Shown: positions 29,195-37,872, counted from the first letter of the stretch. The stretch: 64,000 nucleotides of DNA from an uncultured Collinsella sp. (GCA_900767675.1 CAAFZX010000020.1:1-64000); one strand, 5' to 3'. The notes: a model not told the origin generated them from the sequence alone. Numbers and translations are program-made.

Positions 29195-29573
29195 CACATA
29201 ACCTCCTTTTTGTCTACGTATTCCCTACACGACAAAAAAGAGTATAGCTGCAAGCACCGTGAAATTGTATGGAAAAATGCGAATGGTAGGATTCTTTGTT
29301 TAAACGACTACCTTTGTTACAACCTGATTACATTCCAGCATGTTGGTTCATTTGCTGCTGACGATTGGTATCCGATCGGTTTACATGACGGATGCCAGCA
29401 CACTGTCCACTATTATCGGTTTTAAACAGCTATAAACGTGCTTAGACTGAGGCAATTTTGTTTAAACAGATTGTCCTTGACTAATAGCGAGAAATATGCT
29501 CTAGCAAAGTAGTCATTGGGGACGTTCTTTAATGACTAGCCGTTTAAGAACGTCCCCAATGACTACCCAATGA
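29195..29573. other. Regulatory gap upstream of manX, with a palindromic repeat at its far end
   Basis: No gene is supported. Reading toward manX, a TATACT hexamer near 29240-29245 is a plausible -10 box without a good -35 partner. A TTTCACG-N4-TTGCA string nearby resembles a sigma-54 element but lacks the essential GG. The part from 29280 to 29500 is AT-rich with GTTTAAAC-like motifs at three places. The end holds the palindromic repeat at 29509-29566. Confidence 0.5.
29509..29566. repeat. Palindromic repeat with perfect 21-base arms
   Basis: The arms 29509-29529 (starting GTAGTCATTGGGGACG) and 29546-29566 are perfect reverse complements around a 16-base spacer containing AATGACTAG. It lies 8 bases after the stop of the flavoprotein-HypA gene and could serve as its terminator, but related copies at 25859 and 45812 show it is a dispersed REP-like element. 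Confidence 0.8.
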
Positions 29574-30002
29574 CTAGGCGATGTGGAGGGGGTTGGCGGC
29601 GTCGACGGCATCGGGGGCGTCGGAGGAGCCATCGGGAACAGCGTCTGCCGGCTCCTCGTCGGGGGTCTCGATCTGCTTGATCATGACCTCCTGGCCCTGC
29701 AGCAGGTAGGTCTCGCCGCTCCCGCAATGGGGGCAAGTCTTGCCGTGCTCGACCGTCGCGTAGTCGCGGCCGCACGCCTCGCAATGCGTCACGGCCTCGA
29801 CAGGCTCCACGATTAGCTCCGCGCCCTCGGTAATGGGCTTTTTATCTGCCGCCCAGCGCCAAGCGTCGAGCAGCAAGTCGGGAACGACGCCCGAGACCTC
29901 GCCCAGCAGCAGCGTCACGCTCGAAACGCGAGTCACGCCATTGGCGCGAGCCACATTCTCGACATCGCGAATGATGTGATAGACGATTCCCAGCTCGTGC
30001 AC
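29574..30002 (-). CDS. hypA: Possible independently translated HypA (nickel chaperone) inside the fusion
   Basis: The last 142 codons of the flavoprotein frame encode a complete HypA. From the GTG at 30002 the product would begin Met-His-Glu-Leu, the invariant HypA N-terminus whose residue-1 amine and His2 bind nickel. GGAGG at 30008-30012 lies 5 bases upstream of this GTG, an ideal ribosome-binding site. The body has VSSVTLLLGEVSGVVPDLLL and a zinc site (CEAC near the middle, CPHCGS near the end). HypA delivers nickel to [NiFe]-hydrogenase or urease. Both the fused and the free form may be made. Which one exists in the cell cannot be told from sequence. Confidence 0.6.
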   Translation of the reverse strand: MHELGIVYHIIRDVENVARANGVTRVSSVTLLLGEVSGVVPDLLLDAWRWAADKKPITEGAELIVEPVEAVTHCEACGRDYATVEHGKTCPHCGSGETYLLQGQEVMIKQIETPDEEPADAVPDGSSDAPDAVDAANPLHIA

Positions 30003-32816
30003 TTTTTCCTCCGCCGTTCTCTTTCTTGTTAGGTTCTTTTGCTTCTTCCCAAATTTGATTTTGATTGCGCGTTTCAAAGCGTACTTGCCGAGGCTGGGGA
30101 GCTTTTGCTCGTATTTGACCATCGTGGAGCACTCGGGGCGGTCGCGATCCAGATGGATGGCGTCGAACGCGCACTTGGTGGTGCACAGGCCGCAGCCGAT
30201 GCACTTGTTGGGGTCGACGATCGAGGCACCGCAACCCAAGCAGCGGGCGGTCTCGGCGCGCACCTGCTCTTCGGTAAAGGTCTCGACGTACTCGCTAAAC
30301 GGCGCGGCCTTCTCGCGCTCGCGGTCCACGTGGGCAACCTCGCGGTTCGCGTTGTCGTAGCTCTCGATCACGACATCGTCGCGGTCGAGCGCGGTGTAGC
30401 GGCGCTGGTTGCGGCCGATGATGAGCGTGGAGCCCGGCTGCACAAAGCGATGGATGGACATGGCGGCCTCGTGGCCGGCGGCGATGGCATCGATGGCAAA
30501 GCTCGGACCGGTGTAGACGTCGCCTCCCACAAAGATGTCGGGCTCAGCGGTCTGATAGGTCTGGGGATCGGCAAGGGCACCCTGGCCGCGGCCAAGCTCC
30601 ACCTTGGAGCCAGCCAGCAGGTCGCCCCACACAATGGACTGGCCAATCGACATGACGACGCGGTCGGCATCGACACGGCGCAGATCGTTCTCGTCGTACT
30701 CGGGCGCAAAACGGCCCTCGTCGTCAAAGACACGCGTGCAGCGCTTGAAGGTGATACCGCACACACGGCCGGTCTCGTCCAGGTGAACCTCTTTGGGGCC
30801 CCAGCCGCAGCTGATGTGCGCGCCGTCCTCGATGGCCTCGCGACGCTCCTCCTCGCTCGCGGGCATCTGGGCCTCGCTCTCCAGGCAGAACATCTCAACG
30901 TGCTCGGAGCCCAGGCGGCAGGCGTTGCGGGCCACGTCGATGGCCACGTTGCCGCCGCCCACCACGATGGTGCGGCCGGGCAACGCGTCGATCTTGCCAC
31001 TGTTGACCTCGCGCAAGAAGTCGACGGCTACGGTCACGTCCTCGGCATCCTCGCCCGGAATACCGGCAAGGCGGCCGCCCTGGCAGCCAATAGCCACGTA
31101 GAAGGCCTTAAAGCCCTGCGCGCGCAGCTCGTCGAGCGTCACATCGCGACCGACCTCCACGCCATAGCGGAACTCGGCACCCATCAGGCGAATGATCTCG
31201 ACCTCGGCCTCGATAACGTCCTTTTCCAGCTTAAAGCTGGGAATACCGTAGGTGAGCATGCCGCCCGGGCGCTCGTTCTTCTCAAATACGACGGGCTTGT
31301 AGCCCTTCTCGGCCAGGTAGAAAGCGCAGGACAGACCGGCCGGGCCGGCACCGATGATGGCGATCTTCTGGTCGAAGCCGCCGGCACGCGTCGGGGTCAC
31401 CACAGGTGGGACATAGCGGGTCGCGGCGTCCAGATCGCGCTGGGCGATAAACTTCTTGACCTCGTCGATAGCCACGGCGGCGTCCACACGGCCGCGGGTG
31501 CAGGCATCCTCACAGCGGCGGTTGCACACGCGGCCGCAGATGGCGGGCAGTGGGTTCTCACGCTTGATGAGCGCCAGCGCCTCGTCATAGCGACCCTGCG
31601 CCGCGAGCTTCAAATAACCCTGGACGGCGACATGCGCGGGGCAGGCCGTCTTGCAGGGAGCGGTGCCGGACTCATGCGTCTCGATGCGGTTGTCGTTGCG
31701 GTAGTTGGGCGACCACTTGGTGTGGTCCCACTTGGTGGCATCGGGCAGCTCCTGGCGCGGATACTCGGGGACCTGTCCACCGGCCTTTTTGCTGCAGAGC
31801 TTCTGGCCCAGCTTAGCAGCACCGGCCGGGCACACCTCAACGCAGCGACCGCAGGCCACACACTTGTCCTTTTCGACCTTGGCGACATAGGCCGAGCGCG
31901 ACAGGTTGGGCGTGTTGAACAGCTGCGAGGTGCGCAGGGCGTAGCACACGTTGACGTTGCAGTTGCAGATGGCGAAGATCTTGTTCTCGCCGTCGATGTT
32001 GGTGATCTGGTGCACAAAACCGTTGTCCTCGGCCTGGCGCAGGATGTCGTAGACCTCGTCGCGCGTCACGTAATGGCCGCGATCGGTCTCGACCACGTAG
32101 TCGGCCATATCGCCCACGGCGATGCACCAATCAGCCGGGTCGTCGGCGCAGCCCTCACCCATCACGCGACGGCTCGCGCGGCAGCTGCAGGTGCTAGCGG
32201 CATACTTACCCTCGTATTTGTCGAGCCAGTGCTCAATATGCTCAATCGGCACCGAGGTGCTCGCGGCGTCAATGGCCTTCTCGACCGGAATGACGTGCAT
32301 GCCGATACCGGCGCCTCCGGGCGGCACCATCGGCGTAGCCTTGGACAGCGGGCCTTTGGATGCCTGCTCAAAGAACTTGGCATAGACCGGATGCTCCTCG
32401 AGCTGACTCACGCGCATGTTGAGGAACTCGGCGGAACCCGGCACCAGCATGGGCAGCACCCACTGCTTGGCGCGCTCGGGGTTTTCCCAGTTGTACTCGA
32501 GCAGACCCGTGTAGCTCATGTCGTCGAGCATCTTCTCGATATCGGCCTCGGGCATGCCGGTGAGCTTAACCATCTCGGGCAGCGTATAGGGACGGCGCAT
32601 CTTCATCTTGCAGAGCACTTCGGCTTGCTCGTCGGTTGCGGCCTCGGCAAACGACCAGTACTCGTAGCCCAGCAGCTCGTCGCGATGCAGCAGGCGGTTG
32701 GTGCAGTGTTCGCACAGCTTGACGATTGCCTCGCGCGGATGCTCCGGCAGCGGCGGCACGAACTCCGAACCGATATCGGGCTCGGTGTAGCTAATTCCCG
32801 GTCCGTTGAGAATCAT
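29574..32816 (-). CDS. Iron-sulfur flavoprotein oxidoreductase fused to a HypA domain
   Basis: One 1,080-residue frame. Residues 1-300: a region with CEHC, a winged-helix-like stretch and a CSC..CNCNVNVC cysteine set. About 322-335: ferredoxin cluster CVACGRCVEVCP. About 375-470: GltD/NfnB-type iron-sulfur domain (CKTACPAHV, CGRVCNRRCEDAC). About 485-850: FAD/NAD(P) domain with IIGAGPAGLSCAFYLAEKG and IVVGGGNVAIDVA. About 859-890: two more cluster motifs (CLGCG, CIGCGLCTTKC). Residues 939-1080: HypA fold with a CEAC..CPHC zinc site. The chain should pass electrons between NAD(P)H and ferredoxin-like partners. The start at 32816 has GAAGGGA upstream. An internal GTG start for HypA is listed separately. 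The gene is divergent from a TetR regulator. Confidence 0.85.
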   Translation of the reverse strand: MILNGPGISYTEPDIGSEFVPPLPEHPREAIVKLCEHCTNRLLHRDELLGYEYWSFAEAATDEQAEVLCKMKMRRPYTLPEMVKLTGMPEADIEKMLDDMSYTGLLEYNWENPERAKQWVLPMLVPGSAEFLNMRVSQLEEHPVYAKFFEQASKGPLSKATPMVPPGGAGIGMHVIPVEKAIDAASTSVPIEHIEHWLDKYEGKYAASTCSCRASRRVMGEGCADDPADWCIAVGDMADYVVETDRGHYVTRDEVYDILRQAEDNGFVHQITNIDGENKIFAICNCNVNVCYALRTSQLFNTPNLSRSAYVAKVEKDKCVACGRCVEVCPAGAAKLGQKLCSKKAGGQVPEYPRQELPDATKWDHTKWSPNYRNDNRIETHESGTAPCKTACPAHVAVQGYLKLAAQGRYDEALALIKRENPLPAICGRVCNRRCEDACTRGRVDAAVAIDEVKKFIAQRDLDAATRYVPPVVTPTRAGGFDQKIAIIGAGPAGLSCAFYLAEKGYKPVVFEKNERPGGMLTYGIPSFKLEKDVIEAEVEIIRLMGAEFRYGVEVGRDVTLDELRAQGFKAFYVAIGCQGGRLAGIPGEDAEDVTVAVDFLREVNSGKIDALPGRTIVVGGGNVAIDVARNACRLGSEHVEMFCLESEAQMPASEEERREAIEDGAHISCGWGPKEVHLDETGRVCGITFKRCTRVFDDEGRFAPEYDENDLRRVDADRVVMSIGQSIVWGDLLAGSKVELGRGQGALADPQTYQTAEPDIFVGGDVYTGPSFAIDAIAAGHEAAMSIHRFVQPGSTLIIGRNQRRYTALDRDDVVIESYDNANREVAHVDREREKAAPFSEYVETFTEEQVRAETARCLGCGASIVDPNKCIGCGLCTTKCAFDAIHLDRDRPECSTMVKYEQKLPSLGKYALKRAIKIKFGKKQKNLTRKRTAEEKVHELGIVYHIIRDVENVARANGVTRVSSVTLLLGEVSGVVPDLLLDAWRWAADKKPITEGAELIVEPVEAVTHCEACGRDYATVEHGKTCPHCGSGETYLLQGQEVMIKQIETPDEEPADAVPDGSSDAPDAVDAANPLHIA

Positions 32817-32909
32817 GGTTGTCCCTTCTCTTGCCGCAGCCCGACGAGGCCGCGGCGCCCCTCTTTTTTTGCAGGCCGGGCATGCCCCCATGCCGTTCAC
32901 CCGCCATTG

Positions 32910-32947
32910 TTGACATTGTGTCAAAAATAGTATTGACGAACCGTCAA
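32910..32947. promoter_or_regulatory. Two TTGAC-type palindromes, candidate TetR operators
   Basis: TTGACA-ttg-TGTCAA (32910-32924) and TTGACG-aac-CGTCAA (32933-32947) are both perfect 15-base palindromes with centres 23 bases apart. They lie in the 189-base gap between the divergent flavoprotein and TetR genes. Paired sites of the same pattern next to a TetR gene are a typical autoregulatory operator arrangement. The TTGACA/TTGACG halves could also serve as -35 boxes. Confidence 0.7.
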
Positions 32948-33005
32948 CAATATTCAAGACTGTTAGGCGAACGGTCAGGCAAAAGAGGATGAAAGGCGGC
33001 AAAAC

Positions 33006-33668
33006 ATGGGCAACAACACGACAGATACCTCTGTGGTCGATGCCGTCCCCGCATCCGATAGCGCGGCAAAGCGCCTGACGGGCGACGAACGCCGTCGCGA
33101 GATCCTCGATGCCGTGCGCACCGTAAGCTCCGAGCTGGGCGTGTCGCATCTATCCGTCTCGGCCGTGACCAAGCGAGCCGGTTGCACGCGCTCGCTGTTC
33201 TACCACTACTTCGCCGACATGGACGCCGCCGTCACCGCCGTCATGGACGAGGCAATCGACGGTTTTATCTCCGAGCTCGAACAGTGGAATGCCAGCCGCG
33301 TCGTCGGTGATATCGAGGGCGCACTCGACACCGTCGCCCCGCTCTTTAAGCGCTTGGTCGCCAGCGGTCGCGAGCTGCCGAGCACCCTGACCTCGAGCAG
33401 CGGCGCACTCTACGGCGGCTTTCTGCACAACGTGGTTCAGCGCGTGGCTCAGTACATCTGCGACACCACCGTGGTGGACTTTGTCGCCCATCACGAGCTG
33501 CGCATCGACCATGTCTACGAGACGTTCTACACCCTCATCATGGGGTTGTTGATGTATATCCGTACGCACCCCGATGTGCCCGACGAGACGGTCAAGGAAA
33601 TCATCGCCTCGACACTCCACATCGAGGGCTATACCGCCAAGTATCCGGAGCGCAAGCCCCAGAACTGA
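33006..33668 (+). CDS. TetR-family transcriptional regulator
   Basis: A 220-residue regulator. After a flexible 25-residue N-terminus, residues 28-75 form the TetR helix-turn-helix (RRREILDAVRTVSSELG, then LSVSAVTKRAGCTRSLFYHYF, with the typical YYHF-like end). The C-terminal helical part (about 80-210) would bind a ligand and dimerise; its specificity cannot be read. It is divergent from the flavoprotein-HypA gene with two matching palindromes between them, and 63 bases upstream of a membrane-protein gene on the same strand. It probably represses both sides. Confidence 0.93.
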   Translation: MGNNTTDTSVVDAVPASDSAAKRLTGDERRREILDAVRTVSSELGVSHLSVSAVTKRAGCTRSLFYHYFADMDAAVTAVMDEAIDGFISELEQWNASRVVGDIEGALDTVAPLFKRLVASGRELPSTLTSSSGALYGGFLHNVVQRVAQYICDTTVVDFVAHHELRIDHVYETFYTLIMGLLMYIRTHPDVPDETVKEIIASTLHIEGYTAKYPERKPQN

Positions 33669-33731
33669 AGACATTTGGCCAAACTGCCCGCGATCGGAAG
33701 AGGGGCCGCGGGCGTGTGAAAGGAGAGCAGC

Positions 33732-34739
33732 ATGCTGTTCGATGTTTGGGGTAGCGATACCCTTATCCACTGGGCCGGCTGGGCCATGGTCTTTATTGGC
33801 CTGATCGTGCTCAACGAGGTCGGCCGCCGCACCAAGCTGGGCGCGGCAATCATCTTTGGCGTGGCTCCGCTGGCCATGACCATCTACTGCGTCGCCATCG
33901 CCATCGGCGTCTCACAGGGCGCCGAGTGGGCGCTCACCAACCCCACCCATGTGTACCAGAACAGCTGGTTCCACTACGCCAAGGTATACGCGGCGCTGGC
34001 CGGTTGCTGGGGCTTCATTGCCATTAAGTACCAGTGGGGAAAGATCGGTAAGGCGCATTGGTTCCGCGCGTGGCCGTTTGTAATCGTCGCCATCAACATC
34101 TTGATCGCCGTCGTGTCCGACTTCGAGAGCGCCTATCACTTCTTTGTCCTGGGCCAGTCCACTTGGGTCACCTCCGAAGGTGCTACGCAGCTGGCCGGCT
34201 GGAACAACGTGTTCAACGGCATCGCCGGTCTCATCAACATCTTCTGCATGACCGGTTGGTGGAGCGTCTACGCCTCCGAGGACAAGACCGATATGCTGTG
34301 GCCCGACATGACCTGGGTCTACATCATCGCCTACGATATCTGGAACTTCTGCTACACCTACAACTGCCTGCCCACCCACTCCTGGTTCTGCGGCTTTGCG
34401 CTGCTGCTGGCGCCCACCGTCGCCGCCTTTATCTGGAACAAGGGCGGCTGGATCCAGAACCGCGCCTTTACGCTGGCCATTTGGTGCATGTTTGCCCAGG
34501 TGTTCCCGTACTTCCAGGAGGAGTCCATCTTTGTGACCCACTCCACGCTCGACGCCGGCGCCGCTACCGCGGTCTCGATCGCCGCACTGGTCGCCAACGT
34601 CGCCGCAATCATCTACATCGCCTACCGTGCCAAGAAGCTCGGCCGCAATCCCTACAAGCAGGATGTCTTTGAGGGCACCAGCGATTGGGAGAAGGCCACC
34701 GCTCGCCGCGCCAAGGTTGATTACGCGCACGCCGAGTAA
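33732..34739 (+). CDS. Polytopic membrane protein (DUF5692-like)
   Basis: A 335-residue protein with about nine or ten hydrophobic spans and many aromatic residues. It starts MLFDVWGSDTLIHWAGWAMV and has AAAGGAGAG upstream of the ATG. Notable conserved-looking segments are HYAKVYAALAGCWGF, WNNVFNGIAGLINI and DIWNFCYTYNCLPTHSWFC, with several Trp, His and Cys residues in or near spans. It resembles DUF5692 proteins, whose function is unknown. Being downstream of the TetR gene, it may transport or modify the compound that regulator senses, or supply a membrane electron route to the flavoprotein. That link is inference. Confidence 0.75.
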   Translation: MLFDVWGSDTLIHWAGWAMVFIGLIVLNEVGRRTKLGAAIIFGVAPLAMTIYCVAIAIGVSQGAEWALTNPTHVYQNSWFHYAKVYAALAGCWGFIAIKYQWGKIGKAHWFRAWPFVIVAINILIAVVSDFESAYHFFVLGQSTWVTSEGATQLAGWNNVFNGIAGLINIFCMTGWWSVYASEDKTDMLWPDMTWVYIIAYDIWNFCYTYNCLPTHSWFCGFALLLAPTVAAFIWNKGGWIQNRAFTLAIWCMFAQVFPYFQEESIFVTHSTLDAGAATAVSIAALVANVAAIIYIAYRAKKLGRNPYKQDVFEGTSDWEKATARRAKVDYAHAE

Positions 34740-34809
34740 CGCGCCTGACGCAAACATCGCTTGGGTACGAAGCCGCATAACCGGCTCCGCGCAACTCAAC
34801 GCATTGCAG

Positions 34810-34851
34810 AGCCCCCGGAATGTGATTCGTTCGCGTTCCGGGGGCTTTTTG
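34810..34851 (+). terminator. Rho-independent terminator after the membrane-protein gene
   Basis: AGCCCCCGGAA (34810-34820) pairs perfectly with TTCCGGGGGCT (34836-34846), followed by TTTTT. It ends the TetR/membrane-protein transcript. Confidence 0.88.
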
Positions 34852-34972
34852 CTGCCGCGAGGATGCGACTGAACGATGCGCTCGGGTTAAATCGGATCTT
34901 ATATTTCGCATGCGCTTTATATGGCTCCATTTTTGGGTACAGTGTTGTCCCGATATTGAGCTTGGGGGATAT

Positions 34973-36475
34973 ATGAAAGATGAGACGATGGGCCAAGAGG
35001 ATGCGGCCCAAGATGCAGAAGCGTGTGCCGAGGCCCTGGAGAGCCTAGACCAGATCGCGCTGGCCGAGATTGCGTTTGACGATTCGAGCGTTGATGTGCT
35101 GGATGAGCCGGAAATCGAGGCGCAGCCCGATGATCAGGATGCAAAAGACGATGGCGCCGCGCCCACCGAAGACGAGGCGGGGCACGAGGAATCCGAATGC
35201 AAGGCCGACGACCAGCCCGAATCTGACACGAGCGAGGAAACCATCTTGCTCGACAGCTTGCCGGCCGAAGATTCGCTGACCCGCGAGCTTCCCGGCCTGG
35301 GCTCCGCGCCTGCCGTGGACGAGACCATCGCCATGGGCGATATTCCCCTACCGTCCGTTCCTTCGGCACGCGAAGCCGAGGTTCGTCATCGTAAGATGCC
35401 GCCCAAGCGCCGCAACCTGATGGTTGCCGGCGTTGTGGCCGTCGCGCTCGTCGCCGGCGGCGCAGGCTATGCTGCCTGGAACGGATATCAGCAAGAGCAG
35501 GCTGCCGCTGTCGCCGCCAGTGCACACACGATGATGTCGGTGCAGATTGGCGTGCATGCCGCGGGCCTCGACTGTTCCGCCGGCTCCAAGATTCCCGTAC
35601 AAGTGAGTGGCCAGGATTCTGACGGATCCTCCGTGAGCGAAACACTCTATGTTGACGAGCACGGCCGTGGCATCAAACTGCTACCCGGTGACTACACGCT
35701 CTCCATCGCTGCCTCCCCCATCGCGTCCGACGGCACCGTCTATACCGTGCCGACCACCAAGGCGCAGGTCACGATCAAGAGCGACGGACAGGACCTAAGC
35801 AGCCAGGCCGCCTTTAAGCTCAAGGTGCCTTCGGCCGACACGGTAACCGACGACCAGATCGATGCCGCCGCCAAATATGCCGAGGAGGGAGGCGCGAGCT
35901 CCGCCGCCACCGCCAAGGTGCTCCAGCAGGCGGCAACCGCGCGGCGCGACGCCGCCGTCAATGCCGTGAGCGCGCAAAAGGCACAGGCAGCCCGCGATGC
36001 TGACGCTCGCCACAAGGCAACCGACCTCTACCAGCTCGATATCCCCGTCGAGTGGTACGGCAAGGTCGAGACTTGGCAAAATGGCAGCACGCTATGCATC
36101 TATCTTGCCGGCGACAGCGATACGCCGATTGTGACGCTCGTCGCGGTGCGCGAGGGCGAGAGCTTTACGCCCGATGAGGGCGATACGGTTTTGGGTGCGG
36201 CCAATCTAGGCAACGGTTATACCGTCTACGCCAGCGGCCCCGTCTATCCGTACGTGGTGCCCCAGACCATCAACGGACGGACGCAGAATCCCGTGTCAAC
36301 CTACCCCATGGACACGGCCATTGAGCTTGTCGAGCTCACGACCGGTAACCGCTACACCTATAGCCAGATCAAGAACGTACTGGTCGGCAAAGACGGCAAG
36401 GCAGACGCCGCGACCAAACTCGAGACCGACTACCTCGCCCAGATTCTCCTGCCGAGCATCAAGGCCCAGGACTAG
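34973..36475 (+). CDS. Acidic membrane-anchored protein with large exterior domain
   Basis: A 500-residue protein starting MKDETMGQEDAAQDAEACAE. The first 140 residues are strongly acidic and probably disordered. A basic patch (KMPPKRRN) precedes one membrane span (about 147-165: LMVAGVVAVALVAGGAGYAAW). Outside lies a domain with a beta-rich start (VQIGVHAAGLDCSAGSKIPV), an Ala/Gln-rich helical middle (about 295-345) and a final part carrying DIPVEWYGKVETWQ and LVAVREGESFTP, which recalls lipoprotein-like domains in which an enzyme-like fold follows a linker. The start has GGGGGAT upstream. I do not recognise the family. It converges on an AAA_14-type gene, whose stop is 45 bases past its own. 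Confidence 0.75.
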   Translation: MKDETMGQEDAAQDAEACAEALESLDQIALAEIAFDDSSVDVLDEPEIEAQPDDQDAKDDGAAPTEDEAGHEESECKADDQPESDTSEETILLDSLPAEDSLTRELPGLGSAPAVDETIAMGDIPLPSVPSAREAEVRHRKMPPKRRNLMVAGVVAVALVAGGAGYAAWNGYQQEQAAAVAASAHTMMSVQIGVHAAGLDCSAGSKIPVQVSGQDSDGSSVSETLYVDEHGRGIKLLPGDYTLSIAASPIASDGTVYTVPTTKAQVTIKSDGQDLSSQAAFKLKVPSADTVTDDQIDAAAKYAEEGGASSAATAKVLQQAATARRDAAVNAVSAQKAQAARDADARHKATDLYQLDIPVEWYGKVETWQNGSTLCIYLAGDSDTPIVTLVAVREGESFTPDEGDTVLGAANLGNGYTVYASGPVYPYVVPQTINGRTQNPVSTYPMDTAIELVELTTGNRYTYSQIKNVLVGKDGKADAATKLETDYLAQILLPSIKAQD

Positions 36476-36519
36476 CGGACCATGACACCTGAGTCCTGGC
36501 CTCGCAAATCCATAGACGA

Positions 36520-37872
36520 TTAGGAAAGGAGCCACTTCCATGCGGGCACAGCATGTACCACGCCGTGTTTGCATGGAATATCGGCCTGCTCATCCATGGT
36601 AACGATTACCGACTCGCCAAGATCAAACTGGGCCATCGCGGCATCGAGCGCGGCAATTTCGCGCTCGCGCGTTTTCTCGCTTGTCATATCCACACTTACC
36701 TGAATCAGGCCGTAAGCCTGCATGAGCAGTGCATCCCCAGCCACAAAGTCCACCTCATGGCTTTTATTCTTATCTTTAATCAGCAGGCGGCAAACCGAAC
36801 CGGGCCGCACGGCGGGGGTCCTTCTTCTGAGCGCATTGAACACCGCGGTCTCGAGCCTCTGACCATGATCCAATGCCGATGCGGGGGAGAACGCTCCGAA
36901 CATCGCAGGATCGACGGCGTAGACCTTAGACGCAGACCGCGTATTATTTGCAAGCGAACGCGTGAACTCCGGCACCGAAAACAGCAGGTAGGCGTCCTCG
37001 TAATACTCAAGTAAGTCGCTGAGCGTATTTCGACTGACGGATATCTGTCTGCTCTTGAACTCGTTGTACACTTTGTTCACTGACAGCTCTCGTCCCGAAG
37101 ATGCCATGCACCGCGCCAGAAACAGCGAGGCCAAACGGGGGTTCTTGACGTCGTAACGTTCAACGACGTCCATGGCGACCGTTCGCGACGCATATTCCTG
37201 TAGCAGCTGAATCGCGTCTGCGGGCGTCTGCTCAAGTGTCGCGATGAATCCCCCTCGCTCGAGATATCCGATCAGATGATGTCGAAGCAGTGCTGCATCG
37301 CTCGATGAAAAGGGTGCATCCGGCTCAGGAACGCTCCCCGTCTTATATCGGACGTATTCCGAAAAACTCAACGGAAAAAGCTCTCGCACAAGAGAACGGC
37401 CCCTGAACTCGCTCTTAAGTTCTGAGGACAGCATCTTAGAAGAAGATCCCGTCACGTAAACGGTCGCCTTCTCCGTATCGACCACGCGTCGCAGAAACGC
37501 ACCCCATTCGGGTATTTCCTGGATCTCGTCAAAGAAAAGGTAGGCGCCCTCGCCTCGAGCAGCAGGATATAGTGCATAGAATGTATCGAGCACGTCCGCT
37601 AGTAGCGATGGCTCATACGGACGCAAGCGCTCATCCTCAAAATTGAAATATAGCATCCGGTCAAGCTCGACGCCTTGGCCCTGAAGCCGCCGTATCTCCT
37701 GATACAGGCGATACGTCTTTCCACAACGACGGGCGCCCACAATCACATATACGATGTTGTCGCGCTTTGGCTCCTGCGGGTTGCCCAGATCAAGGTCGCG
37801 CTCAAAGACCTGCGGAACCCCCTGCTGTTCAAAGTCCTTTATTTTCTGGGCGATCAAGTCGTTGAATGCCAT
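36520..37872 (-). CDS. AAA_14/DUF4143 ATPase
   Basis: A 450-residue protein of the archaeal-type ATPase family common in gut bacteria. The N-terminal AAA domain has Walker A VGARRCGKTY (near residue 45), Walker B YLFFDEIQEI and a sensor TGSSSKMLS. The C-terminal DUF4143 part (about 230-440) has a nuclease-like EVDFVAGD segment and the typical SVDMTSEKTREREIAALDAA and final AWKWLLS. The function is unsettled. Such genes are often mobile or variable between strains. The start at 37872 follows a promoter with TATAAT (37905-37910 on the minus strand) set between the arms of a near-perfect 22-base inverted repeat. A tRNA-Ser-like fragment lies just beyond that repeat. Confidence 0.88.
   Translation of the reverse strand: MAFNDLIAQKIKDFEQQGVPQVFERDLDLGNPQEPKRDNIVYVIVGARRCGKTYRLYQEIRRLQGQGVELDRMLYFNFEDERLRPYEPSLLADVLDTFYALYPAARGEGAYLFFDEIQEIPEWGAFLRRVVDTEKATVYVTGSSSKMLSSELKSEFRGRSLVRELFPLSFSEYVRYKTGSVPEPDAPFSSSDAALLRHHLIGYLERGGFIATLEQTPADAIQLLQEYASRTVAMDVVERYDVKNPRLASLFLARCMASSGRELSVNKVYNEFKSRQISVSRNTLSDLLEYYEDAYLLFSVPEFTRSLANNTRSASKVYAVDPAMFGAFSPASALDHGQRLETAVFNALRRRTPAVRPGSVCRLLIKDKNKSHEVDFVAGDALLMQAYGLIQVSVDMTSEKTREREIAALDAAMAQFDLGESVIVTMDEQADIPCKHGVVHAVPAWKWLLS

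Noticed and set aside
29255..29285. TTTCACG-N4-TTGCA as a sigma-54 promoter for manXYZ
   Set aside because: It lacks the essential GG of the -24 element, and nothing in the window suggests a LevR-type activator.
30039..32930. Plus-strand open frame of 963 codons opposite the flavoprotein gene
   Set aside because: Antisense shadow with no motifs. The opposite strand has ordered iron-sulfur and FAD motifs.
36531..36603. AGGAAAGGAGCCACTTCC-ATG on the plus strand as the start of a broken gene
   Set aside because: The 20-codon frame is the antisense of the conserved C-terminus (AWKWLLS) of the ATPase gene, so the resemblance to a ribosome-binding site is chance.
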